Shown piece by piece: positions 1-7,705 of a stretch of DNA of 64,000 bases. Both the position numbers and the translations under genes were made by a program. Location: NCBI RefSeq assembly GCF_022682305.1, contig NZ_CP093528.1:4084501-4148500 (forward strand), written 5' to 3'. How positions within the stretch are numbered: position 1 is the first letter of the stretch; each line of letters starts with the position of its first letter. This stretch comes from Shinella zoogloeoides. GTDB taxonomy: Bacteria > Pseudomonadota > Alphaproteobacteria > Rhizobiales > Rhizobiaceae. The notes beneath the pieces were generated by a model, which did not search any database, was not told the DNA's origin, and was given only the letters and a program-made list of their open reading frames with translations.

Positions 1-14
1 TATCCATTCCCCCC

Positions 15-2993
15 ATGAAAAAAGGTGATCATCTCTTCCTCGTCGACGGCTCGGGCTTCATCTTCCGCGCCTTCCACGCCATCCCGCCGCTCAACCGCAA
101 GTCGGACGGGCTGCCGGTCAATGCCGTCTCGGGTTTCTGCAACATGCTGTGGAAGCTGCTGAAGGATGCGCGCAATACCGACGTGGGCGTGACGCCGACC
201 CATTTCGCCGTCATCTTCGATTATTCCTCGAAGACCTTCCGCAATGCGCTGTACGACCAGTACAAGGCCAACCGCACCGCGCCGCCGGAAGACCTGATCC
301 CGCAATTCGGCCTGATCCGCCAAGCCACGCGCGCCTTCAACCTGCCCTGCATCGAGAAGGAAGGGTTCGAGGCGGACGACCTGATCGCCACCTATGCCCG
401 CCTTGCCGAGGCAGACGGCGCGGACGTCACCATCGTTTCCTCCGACAAGGACCTCATGCAGCTCGTGACGCAGAATGTCTCGATGTATGACGGCATGAAG
501 GACAAGCAGATCTCCATTCCCGAGGTCATCGAGAAATGGGGCGTGCCGCCGGAGAAGATGATCGATCTCCAGTCGCTGACCGGTGACTCGACCGACAACG
601 TGCCGGGCGTGCCCGGTATCGGCCCGAAGACCGCCGCCCAGCTTCTCGAGGAATATGGCGACCTCGATACGCTGCTTGCCCGCGCCGAGGAGATCAAGCA
701 GGTCAAGCGCCGCGAGAACATCGTCGCCAACCGTGAACTGGTGCTCCTCTCCCGCCAGCTTGTCACGCTGAAGACGGACACGCCGCTCGACGTGCCGCTC
801 GACGACCTGAGCCTGCATCCGCAGGACGGGCCGAAGCTCATCGCCTTCCTCAAGGCCATGGAATTCACCACGCTGACGCGCCGCGTCGCGGAAGCCTGTG
901 ACTGCGATGCGGGCGCCATCGACGCTGCCGACGTCCCGGTCGAATGGGGCACCGAGGCGCGCGGCCCCGATCTCGACAAGGGCGAGGCCGCTGCAGCGCC
1001 TGCCGCCGAGGGCAAGGCGGCTGTGGCCGCCGCCGCCGCGCTTCCGGCCGCGAATCCCGGCGAGGCCACGCCGGCGGCGCTTGCCAGGGCGCGCGCGGAG
1101 CGTTTTTCAGCAGCGCCCATCGACCATTCTTCCTATGAGACGGTGCGCGATCTCGCAGCGCTCGACCGCTGGATCGCCGCCGCGCGCGAAGCCGGCCTCG
1201 TCGCCTTCGACACCGAAACCACCTCGCTCGACGCCATGCAGGCCGAGCTTTGCGGCTTCTCGCTCGCCATTGCCGACAATGCCAAGGACCCGACGGGAAC
1301 CGCCATCCGCGCCTGCTACGTACCGCTGAACCACAAGACGGGCGTCGGCGACCTTCTGGGCGGCGGGCTTGCCGAAGGGCAGATCCCGATCCGCACCGCG
1401 CTGGAGCGGCTGAAGGCGCTGCTGGAGGACCCGTCCATCCTCAAGGTCGCGCAGAACCTCAAATACGATTACCTCGTCATGCGCCGCCACGGCATCACCG
1501 TCCAGGGTTTCGACGATACGATGCTGATGTCCTACGCGCTGGATGCGGGCGTCACGACGCATGGCATGGACGCGCTCTCCGAGCGCTGGCTCGGCCACAA
1601 GCCGATCGCCTACAAGGACGTCGCCGGCTCCGGCAAGGGCGCGCAGACCTTCGACATGGTCGATATCTCCCGCGCTACCGCCTATGCGGCGGAGGATGCC
1701 GACGTGACGCTGCGCCTCTGGCATGTGCTGAAGCCGCGGCTTGCGGCCGAGCGCATGACGACGGTCTACGAGCGGCTGGAGCGCCCGCTGGTGCCCGTGC
1801 TTGCCCGCATGGAAGAGCGCGGCATCACCATCGACCGGCAGGTGCTCTCGCGCCTTTCCGGCGAACTGGCGCAGGGTGCGGCCGGTTTCGAGGAAGAGAT
1901 CTACGAGCTTGCCGGCGAGCGCTTCAATATCGGCTCGCCCAAGCAGCTCGGCGATATCCTCTTCGGCAAGATGGGCCTTCCCGGCGCCTCCAAGACGAAG
2001 ACCGGCCAGTGGTCCACCTCCGCGCAGGTGCTGGAGGACCTTGCCGCCCAGGGCATTCCGCTGCCGCGCAAGATCGTCGACTGGCGCCAGCTCACTAAGC
2101 TGAAATCCACCTATACCGACGCGCTGCCCGGCTTCGTGCATCCCGATACGAAGCGCGTGCACACATCCTATGCGCTTGCCGCGACGACGACCGGCCGTCT
2201 CTCGTCCTCGGATCCGAACCTCCAGAACATTCCCGTGCGCACGGCCGAAGGCCGCAAGATCCGCACGGCCTTCATCTCGACGCCGGGCCACAAGCTGGTC
2301 TCGGCCGACTACAGCCAGATCGAGCTGCGCGTGCTCGCCCATGTCGCCGACATCCCGCAGCTCAAGCAGGCTTTCGCCGATGGCGTCGACATCCATGCCA
2401 TGACGGCCTCCGAAATGTTCGGCGTGCCGGTCGCGGGCATGCCCCCGGAAGTGCGCCGCCGCGCCAAGGCGATCAATTTCGGCATTATCTACGGCATCTC
2501 GGCCTTTGGCCTCGCCAACCAGCTCTCCATCGAGCGCTCCGAGGCGAGCGACTACATCAAGAAGTATTTCGAGCGCTTCCCGGGCATCAAGGACTACATG
2601 GACAGCACCAAGGCCTTCGCCCGCGAGAACGGCTATGTCGAGACGATCTTCGGCCGCCGCGCCCATTACCCGGAGATCAAGTCGTCCAACCCGTCGGTGC
2701 GCGCCTTCAACGAGCGCGCCGCGATCAACGCGCCGATCCAGGGCTCTGCTGCCGACGTCATCCGCCGCGCCATGGTGAAGATGGAGCCGGCGCTTGCCGC
2801 CGCCGGTCTTTCGGCCCGCATGCTGCTGCAGGTGCATGACGAACTGATCTTCGAGGTCGAGGACGGTGAGGTCGACAAGACCATCCCCGTCATCGTCGAC
2901 GTGATGGAGAACGCCTCCATGCCGGCGCTTTCGATGAAGGTCCCGCTGAAGGTGGATGCGCGCGCTGCAACCAATTGGGACGAGGCGCATTGA
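15..2993 (+). CDS. polA: DNA polymerase I
   Basis: Repair and lagging-strand polymerase of 992 residues. The 5' nuclease domain occupies about residues 1-290, a proofreading 3'-5' exonuclease about 385-575, and the family A polymerase about 600-992. Exonuclease motifs are intact: DTETT with D399 and E401, NLKYDYL, and YAAEDADV. Polymerase motif A is SADYSQIEL with D765, motif B is RRRAKAINFGIIYG, and motif C is VHDE with D942. Residues roughly 305-360 form a long alanine-rich linker between nuclease and exonuclease domains. The ATG at 15 gives a normal N-terminus (LFLVDGSGFIFRAFHA). Only 14 bases precede it, so its promoter lies outside the window. The GH5 gene begins 27 bases downstream on the same strand. 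Confidence 0.98.
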   Translation: MKKGDHLFLVDGSGFIFRAFHAIPPLNRKSDGLPVNAVSGFCNMLWKLLKDARNTDVGVTPTHFAVIFDYSSKTFRNALYDQYKANRTAPPEDLIPQFGLIRQATRAFNLPCIEKEGFEADDLIATYARLAEADGADVTIVSSDKDLMQLVTQNVSMYDGMKDKQISIPEVIEKWGVPPEKMIDLQSLTGDSTDNVPGVPGIGPKTAAQLLEEYGDLDTLLARAEEIKQVKRRENIVANRELVLLSRQLVTLKTDTPLDVPLDDLSLHPQDGPKLIAFLKAMEFTTLTRRVAEACDCDAGAIDAADVPVEWGTEARGPDLDKGEAAAAPAAEGKAAVAAAAALPAANPGEATPAALARARAERFSAAPIDHSSYETVRDLAALDRWIAAAREAGLVAFDTETTSLDAMQAELCGFSLAIADNAKDPTGTAIRACYVPLNHKTGVGDLLGGGLAEGQIPIRTALERLKALLEDPSILKVAQNLKYDYLVMRRHGITVQGFDDTMLMSYALDAGVTTHGMDALSERWLGHKPIAYKDVAGSGKGAQTFDMVDISRATAYAAEDADVTLRLWHVLKPRLAAERMTTVYERLERPLVPVLARMEERGITIDRQVLSRLSGELAQGAAGFEEEIYELAGERFNIGSPKQLGDILFGKMGLPGASKTKTGQWSTSAQVLEDLAAQGIPLPRKIVDWRQLTKLKSTYTDALPGFVHPDTKRVHTSYALAATTTGRLSSSDPNLQNIPVRTAEGRKIRTAFISTPGHKLVSADYSQIELRVLAHVADIPQLKQAFADGVDIHAMTASEMFGVPVAGMPPEVRRRAKAINFGIIYGISAFGLANQLSIERSEASDYIKKYFERFPGIKDYMDSTKAFARENGYVETIFGRRAHYPEIKSSNPSVRAFNERAAINAPIQGSAADVIRRAMVKMEPALAAAGLSARMLLQVHDELIFEVEDGEVDKTIPVIVDVMENASMPALSMKVPLKVDARAATNWDEAH

Positions 2994-3020
2994 GCGGGCG
3001 AACCGGAACGGAGGCAAGAC

Positions 3021-4049
3021 ATGCGGTTCCTATCCGGGACGGGGCTTTTCCGGCTGGCGGCGGCCGTGGCAGCGATCGCGCTTCCCCTTGAAGCCGGTGC
3101 GGCCGGCCTCAAGGGCGTCAACCTGGCCGGGGCTGAATTCGGCGAGGGGCGCGGTGTCTACGGCAAGGATTACATTTATCCCTCGGCCGAAACGATCGGC
3201 TATTTCGCCGGCAAGGGCTTCAATGCCGTGCGCCTTCCCTTCAAGTGGGAGCGGCTGCAGCCGCGGCTGAACCGCGGCTTCGACAAGGCCGAGCGCACGC
3301 GCCTTGCCGAAACGGTCAAGGCGCTGCGCCGGGCCGGCATGACCGTCATCCTCGATCCGCACAATTACGCCTATTACGACAAGAAGCAGCTTGGAGCCGA
3401 GGGCGGGGTGCCGGATAGCGCCTTTGCCGATTTCTGGCGGCGGCTCGCCGAGGACTACAAGGGTGACGCCGGCGTGCAGTTCGGCCTGATGAACGAGCCG
3501 CACGATGTGCCGGCGGAGCAATGGCTCGCCTCCGCCAATGCCGCCATCGCGGTGATCCGCAAGACGGGCGCGAAGAACCTCGTCCTCGTGCCGGGCACGC
3601 TCTGGACGGGTGCGCATAGCTGGGAAGAGGAGCGGGAAGGCGGCGCCAACGCCACTGTCATGCTCGGCATCGAGGACCCGGCGAACAACCATGCCTATGA
3701 AGTGCATCAGTATCTTGACGCGGACTTCTCCGGCACGGCCAGGACCTGTGAGCGCGCGGACGATGCGGTGAAAGCGCTGGAGCGGTTCACCGACTGGCTG
3801 AAGCGCAACGGCCAGCGCGGCTTCCTCGGCGAATTCGGCGGTTCGTCAGATCCGGCCTGCCTCGACGGACTTGCCCGCATGACGGCGCTCGTCGACAGGG
3901 AGAACGCGGTCTGGACCGGCTGGACCTACTGGGCAGCGGGCGACTGGTGGCCGGCGGACGAACCGCTCAATATCCAGCCGACCGCCGATGGCGACCGGCC
4001 GCAACTGGCCGCGCTTGTCGCCGGCGGCGGGCTTTCCGCCAAGCCGTAA
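3021..4049 (+). CDS. Secreted glycoside hydrolase family 5 (cellulase/endoglucanase-like)
   Basis: A 342-residue exported (beta/alpha)8 glycosidase, probably acting on a beta-1,4-glucan. Residues 1-28 form a signal peptide with a hydrophobic core and an AxA-like end (LEAGAAG). The GH5 signature is clear: the acid/base is E159 in GLMNEPHD and the nucleophile is E271 in FLGEFGG. The aromatic residues of a GH5 cleft (W in WTGWTYWAAGDWW) follow. A CGGAGG ribosome site precedes the ATG at 3021. It follows polA closely and could be read through from it. In rhizobia such enzymes can trim the cell's own cellulose or plant glucan, but the substrate cannot be read from sequence. It lies about 330 bases before the carrier-protein operon, so a link to that operon is only positional. 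Confidence 0.9.
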   Translation: MRFLSGTGLFRLAAAVAAIALPLEAGAAGLKGVNLAGAEFGEGRGVYGKDYIYPSAETIGYFAGKGFNAVRLPFKWERLQPRLNRGFDKAERTRLAETVKALRRAGMTVILDPHNYAYYDKKQLGAEGGVPDSAFADFWRRLAEDYKGDAGVQFGLMNEPHDVPAEQWLASANAAIAVIRKTGAKNLVLVPGTLWTGAHSWEEEREGGANATVMLGIEDPANNHAYEVHQYLDADFSGTARTCERADDAVKALERFTDWLKRNGQRGFLGEFGGSSDPACLDGLARMTALVDRENAVWTGWTYWAAGDWWPADEPLNIQPTADGDRPQLAALVAGGGLSAKP

Positions 4050-4381
4050 GCCTCCCCCGGCCCGGCCCGAAGAGGTGTTTTTGCGCGCCGGACCGCTTTT
4101 CCACTGCGCTTTCATTCTATGGATAACGAAGCCTGAATCCTCCGGGTCCGTATCGTTATGGAACGGCGACCGTAGCGTGCAATCCCCGGGAAAACCGGAC
4201 GTGCTCAACTTTCCTTCATGAAGGGCCGGACGCGCGCGTTTCAGGGCGATGCAGTTTTCCCGGCGGCTTCACGAAATCTTATCCATGTCCCTTCAGGTGA
4301 TCTTATACAGCGAGGGCTATGCCTGTCGGGAATGATGAACAGGCCAGCTTTCCGGCTGCAAAGAAAGCGATGGAGAAGAAC
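4050..4381. promoter_or_regulatory. Intergenic region upstream of the carrier-protein operon
   Basis: A 332-base stretch without a convincing gene. The short reading frames here lack ribosome sites and family similarity. It presumably contains the promoter of the five-gene operon. Just before the operon, a nine-base direct repeat (ATCTTAT followed by A/C and C) starts at 4276 and again at 4300, 24 bases apart. No clear sigma-70 or EcfG promoter could be assigned. Confidence 0.4.
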
Positions 4382-4636
4382 ATGAAGCAGAAGATCCGTG
4401 ACATTCTGGGCAAGCACGGCGGTCTCCCGGTGCCGGTCGACACGCTTTCGGACGATGCCGATCTCTATGCGGCCGGTCTTTCCTCCTTTGCTTCCGTGCA
4501 GGTGATGCTCGGCATCGAGGAGGCCTTCGACGTCGAATTCCCGGACAGCCTGCTCAATCGCAAGTCGTTCCAGAGCGTCGATGCCATTGCACGGGCGGTC
4601 GCAAGCCTCGTCGGCAATGCGGAGGCCGCCGAATGA
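4382..4636 (+). CDS. Acyl/aminoacyl carrier protein of the aa:CP ligase system
   Basis: An 84-residue phosphopantetheine carrier protein. The expected attachment serine is S35 in AAGLSSFASVQ, where the usual DSL is replaced by SSF, a form I associate with carrier proteins paired with amino acid:[carrier protein] ligases. The ATG at 4382 is chosen because GGAGAAG lies just upstream and the length fits the family. In-frame ATGs at 4319 and 4370 would add 21 or 4 unusual residues. Its stop overlaps the next ATG by four bases (ATGA), which indicates tight translational coupling with the flavoprotein. By analogy with the Bradyrhizobium and Agrobacterium proteins (Mocibob et al. 2010), the downstream ligase should load its cofactor arm with a small amino acid. 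It is unlikely to be the housekeeping fatty-acid AcpP, whose motif and neighbours differ. Confidence 0.88.
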   Translation: MKQKIRDILGKHGGLPVPVDTLSDDADLYAAGLSSFASVQVMLGIEEAFDVEFPDSLLNRKSFQSVDAIARAVASLVGNAEAAE

Positions 4637-5805
4637 CCCTCACCGTCGGTTCCAGCCTCGTCGAGCGTGCCGAGCGCGTTTCCGCCGTGGCTGCTGCGCA
4701 TGCCGACGACGTGGACGTCAAGGGCCGCTTCCCGCGGGAAGCGGTCGATGCGATGATCGCCGAGCGACTGCTGTCGATCCAGATTCCCGCTGCCCTCGGC
4801 GGCGAAGGTTGTTCCCTTTCCGAGATCGCCGAGGTCTGTTCGCTACTCGGCCAGGGCTGCTCGGCCGCGGCCATGATCTTCGCCATGCACCATATCAAGC
4901 TGTCCAGCCTCGTCACGCACGGGCAGGAGAGCGCCTGGCACGCCGCTTTCATGCGCCGCGTCGCGGACGGACAGCTCCTGCTCGGCTCGGCGACGACCGA
5001 GGGCGGCATCGGCGGCAACCTGCGCAACAGCATCTGCGCCATCGAGGTCGAGGGCGACACCTGCCGCCTGACCAAGGATGCGACGGTCATCTCCTACGGG
5101 GCCGAGGCCGACGCGATCCTCATCACCTCGAGAGCCCATGCGGACGCAGCCTCGACCGACCAGGTCATGACGGTCTTCACCAAGGACCAGTACACGCTGG
5201 AGCGCACCCATGTGTGGGACACGCTCGGCATGCGCGGCACCTGCTCGGACGGCTGGCTCTTCAAGGGCGAGGCGCCGAAGGCGCAGATCTTCCCGAAGCC
5301 CTTCGCCGAGATCGCCGCCCAGTCGATGCTCGCCACCTCGCATCTGCTTTGGAGCGCGGTGTGGTACGGTATCGCGGTCAACGCGGTTTCCCGCGCGCAG
5401 GCCTTCGTGCGCGCCGCGGCCCGCAAAAGCCCGGGCGTCACGCCGCCCGGTGCGCTGCGCCTCGCCGAAGCCTCGAACCTCCTCCAGCTCCTGAAATCGA
5501 ACACGATCGCGGGCCTGCGGGAATACGAGGTGGCCAAGGCCGATCCGGACCGGCTCTCCTCCATGGGCTTTGCGGTTGCGATGAACAACGTGAAGATCGC
5601 CTCCTCCGAGACGATCCTGGTCATCATCAACCAGGCCATGCTGATCTGCGGCATCATGGGCTACAAGAACGGCACGCCCTACAGCCTCGGCCGGCACCTG
5701 CGCGATGCGCATTCCGCCCAGCTCATGATTTCAAACGACCGTATCCTCGGCAACACCTCGAACCTCCTGCTCGTTCACAAGCAGGACACCAGCCTGATCG
5801 GGTGA
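4633..5805 (+). CDS. Acyl-CoA dehydrogenase-fold flavoprotein
   Basis: A 390-residue protein with the acyl-CoA dehydrogenase layout: N-terminal helices about 1-115, beta barrel about 120-225 ([12 protein letters not shown] matches the FAD/substrate region), and C-terminal helical bundle to the end. It overlaps the carrier-protein stop by four bases and ends four bases before the ligase, so it belongs to that operon. Likely role by inference: oxidation of an aminoacyl or acyl group held on the carrier protein, as PltE-type enzymes do with prolyl-carrier proteins. One oddity: the position where most family members have the catalytic glutamate (YEG-T) reads [10 protein letters not shown] here, so that glutamate is missing. 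The enzyme may use another base, or act as an oxidase or monooxygenase. The substrate is unknown. Confidence 0.85.
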   Translation: MTLTVGSSLVERAERVSAVAAAHADDVDVKGRFPREAVDAMIAERLLSIQIPAALGGEGCSLSEIAEVCSLLGQGCSAAAMIFAMHHIKLSSLVTHGQESAWHAAFMRRVADGQLLLGSATTEGGIGGNLRNSICAIEVEGDTCRLTKDATVISYGAEADAILITSRAHADAASTDQVMTVFTKDQYTLERTHVWDTLGMRGTCSDGWLFKGEAPKAQIFPKPFAEIAAQSMLATSHLLWSAVWYGIAVNAVSRAQAFVRAAARKSPGVTPPGALRLAEASNLLQLLKSNTIAGLREYEVAKADPDRLSSMGFAVAMNNVKIASSETILVIINQAMLICGIMGYKNGTPYSLGRHLRDAHSAQLMISNDRILGNTSNLLLVHKQDTSLIG

Positions 5806-5809
5806 CACT

Positions 5810-6724
5810 ATGGACATGCAGACCTCCCTTCTCGACCGGCTCTTCGATACGGGCCTCCTCATCGATACGGGCGTCGAGGGCCTTTACGGCCGCAGCGGCG
5901 CCTTCGAGGACGTCATCGCCCGCTTCGAGCGGCTGATCGACGCCTATGGCGGCGACGATGGCGCAGAAGCCATGCGTTTCCCGCCGGGCATGAACCGCGC
6001 GCATTTCGAATCCTCCGGCTACATGAAGAGCTTCCCGCAGCTTGCCGGCACCGTGCACAGTTTCTGCGGCGGCGAGCTGGATCATATGAGCCTTCTGCAG
6101 TGCATGGAGGTCGGTGGCGACTGGACGAAGGACCAGAAGGCGACGGAGATCGTGCTGACGCCGGCGGCCTGCTATCCGCTCTATCCGACCATCGCCAGGC
6201 GCGGCCGCCTGCCGATGAAGGGCGGTCTCTACGATCTCCAGTCCTACTGCTTCCGCCACGAGCCCTCCAACGACCCGGCGCGCCAGCAGCTCTTCCGCAT
6301 GCGCGAATATGTCTGCATGGGCACGCAGGAGCACGTCACGACCTTCCGCCAGACCTGGATGGATCGTGGCCTTGAAATGATGGCCAAGGTCGGCCTCGAC
6401 GTGACGATGGATGTGGCGAACGACCCGTTCTTCGGCCGCGCCGGCCGCATGCTCGCCAACAACCAGCGCGACCAGAACCTGAAGTTCGAGCTGCTCATTC
6501 CGGTGACGTCCGCCGCCAAGCCGACGGCCTGCATGAGCTTCAACTACCATCAGGATGCCTTCGGCGCGAAATGGGGTCTGAACCTCGAAAACGGCGACGT
6601 CGCGCACACCGCCTGCGTCGGCTTCGGCCTGGAGCGCATCGCGCTGGCGCTCTTCGCCCGCCATGGCCTCGATATCGCGGCCTGGCCGGCGGATGTCCGC
6701 AAGGTGCTGGGATACCAGGACTGA
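5810..6724 (+). CDS. Amino acid:[carrier protein] ligase (class II aaRS homologue)
   Basis: A 304-residue seryl-tRNA-synthetase-like catalytic core without a tRNA-binding arm. This is the hallmark of enzymes that adenylate a small amino acid and transfer it to a carrier protein instead of tRNA. Motif 2 is [20 protein letters not shown] and motif 3 is [16 protein letters not shown]. The zinc ligands known from the Bradyrhizobium enzyme (Cys131, Glu176, Cys279) correspond to Cys121 in TPAACYP, Glu166 in MREYVCMG and Cys269 in HTACVGFG, each shifted by exactly ten residues. The carrier-protein substrate is encoded two genes upstream. Characterised homologues prefer glycine or alanine; specificity here is inferred from similarity. 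It sits in the middle of the operon, four bases after the flavoprotein. Confidence 0.93.
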   Translation: MDMQTSLLDRLFDTGLLIDTGVEGLYGRSGAFEDVIARFERLIDAYGGDDGAEAMRFPPGMNRAHFESSGYMKSFPQLAGTVHSFCGGELDHMSLLQCMEVGGDWTKDQKATEIVLTPAACYPLYPTIARRGRLPMKGGLYDLQSYCFRHEPSNDPARQQLFRMREYVCMGTQEHVTTFRQTWMDRGLEMMAKVGLDVTMDVANDPFFGRAGRMLANNQRDQNLKFELLIPVTSAAKPTACMSFNYHQDAFGAKWGLNLENGDVAHTACVGFGLERIALALFARHGLDIAAWPADVRKVLGYQD

Positions 6725-6725
6725 C

Positions 6726-7694
6726 ATGGCCGCCGTCTTCGCCGGGGCCGTTCCCGAGAGCTACCGGCCGCACGCGCTTCACGATCCCGAACGCATGTGG
6801 CCGGAGACGAACTGCTATGTCGATCTCTGGATCGAGGTGCTGAACGCCTTCGGCGCCGCCCCCGAGGCGATGCTCGGCTTCTCGCTGACGCAGGATTTCG
6901 AGGGCGACCAGTTCACCTTCTTCAAGGTGCCGCTGGAAGACCTCGAAACGCTCTATGGCATCCGCTGCACCGAGCTTGCCATCTTCGACCGGGTGGAGGA
7001 CCACGTCGCGACCCAGATCGCGCGCGGCCGCCTGTGCCTTCTCGAGATGGACAGCTTCTACATGCCCGACACCCGCGGCGTCGCCTACGGCCAGGAGCAT
7101 GGCAAGACGACCATCGCCATCAACCGGCTCGATCTTGCGAACAAGCGGCTCGACTATTTCCACAATGCCGGTTTCTTTCGGCTGGAAGGCGAGGATTTCG
7201 ACGGCTTGTTCCACCTGAACGACGGCCCGGGGGATCTGCCCTTCCTACCCTATACGGAATTCGCCAAATTCCCGGCAAGCCGGCCGGACGAGGCGCATCT
7301 GCGCCGTGAGGCGAGCCGCCTCGCCGCTTTCCATTTCGCCCGTCGCCCGGCTGAAAACCCGGTTGCGGCCTTTGCCGCGGTCTTCCCGAAGCAGGTCGAG
7401 GCCGTGGCGGACCGTCCCTTCGGCTTCTTCCACAAATACGCCTTCAACACGCTGCGCCAGCTCGGGGCCAATTTCGAGCTGGCCGGCAGCCATCTCGACT
7501 GGCTCGCGCCGGACGGAAGCCTCTCCGAGGCCGCCGACGCCGCGCGAAAAATTTCCGAGACGGCGAAGTCCGTGCAGTTCCAGCTTGCCCGCGCGGTGAC
7601 GCGCCGCAGGTTCGATCCGCTGGCCACGGCGCTCGATCCGGCCGCCGAGGCATGGGACAGGCTGATGGCGACGCTCGCCGCGCGCCTCGGCTGA
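6726..7694 (+). CDS. DUF1839 protein, candidate carrier-protein acyltransferase
   Basis: A 322-residue protein of the DUF1839 family that accompanies aa:CP ligases. Its function is not established to my knowledge. The ATG at 6726 starts one base after the ligase stop; an in-frame ATG at 6663 would overlap the ligase and encodes an unrelated N-terminus. The N-terminal half reads like the BtrH N-terminal family: Cys30 in ETNCYVDLW, then LNAFGAAPEAMLGF, a D-x-F-Y-x-P segment (MDSFYMPDT), His125 in YGQEHGKTTIAI and Asp143 in KRLDYFHNAGFF. This order suits a papain-like Cys-His-Asp triad. BtrH moves an acyl group from a carrier protein to an aminoglycoside, so I infer transfer of the aminoacyl group to an acceptor. 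No membrane segment or signal peptide is visible. The family call is firm; the transferase idea needs testing. Confidence 0.82.
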   Translation: MAAVFAGAVPESYRPHALHDPERMWPETNCYVDLWIEVLNAFGAAPEAMLGFSLTQDFEGDQFTFFKVPLEDLETLYGIRCTELAIFDRVEDHVATQIARGRLCLLEMDSFYMPDTRGVAYGQEHGKTTIAINRLDLANKRLDYFHNAGFFRLEGEDFDGLFHLNDGPGDLPFLPYTEFAKFPASRPDEAHLRREASRLAAFHFARRPAENPVAAFAAVFPKQVEAVADRPFGFFHKYAFNTLRQLGANFELAGSHLDWLAPDGSLSEAADAARKISETAKSVQFQLARAVTRRRFDPLATALDPAAEAWDRLMATLAARLG

Positions 7695-7705
7695 AGGAGG
7701 TGGGG

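Noticed and set aside
1107..3017. 636-residue open frame opposite polA
   Set aside because: It is a shadow of the high-GC polA codon pattern; the protein is rich in Arg, His and Gly and has no family similarity.
4155..4185. Possible EcfG-type promoter (GGAAC at 4160)
   Set aside because: No CGTT-type -10 element occurs at the required 16-18 base spacing.
4319..4381. Longer N-terminus for the carrier protein from the ATG at 4319
   Set aside because: The extra 21 residues do not resemble carrier proteins, while GGAGAAG is correctly placed for the ATG at 4382.
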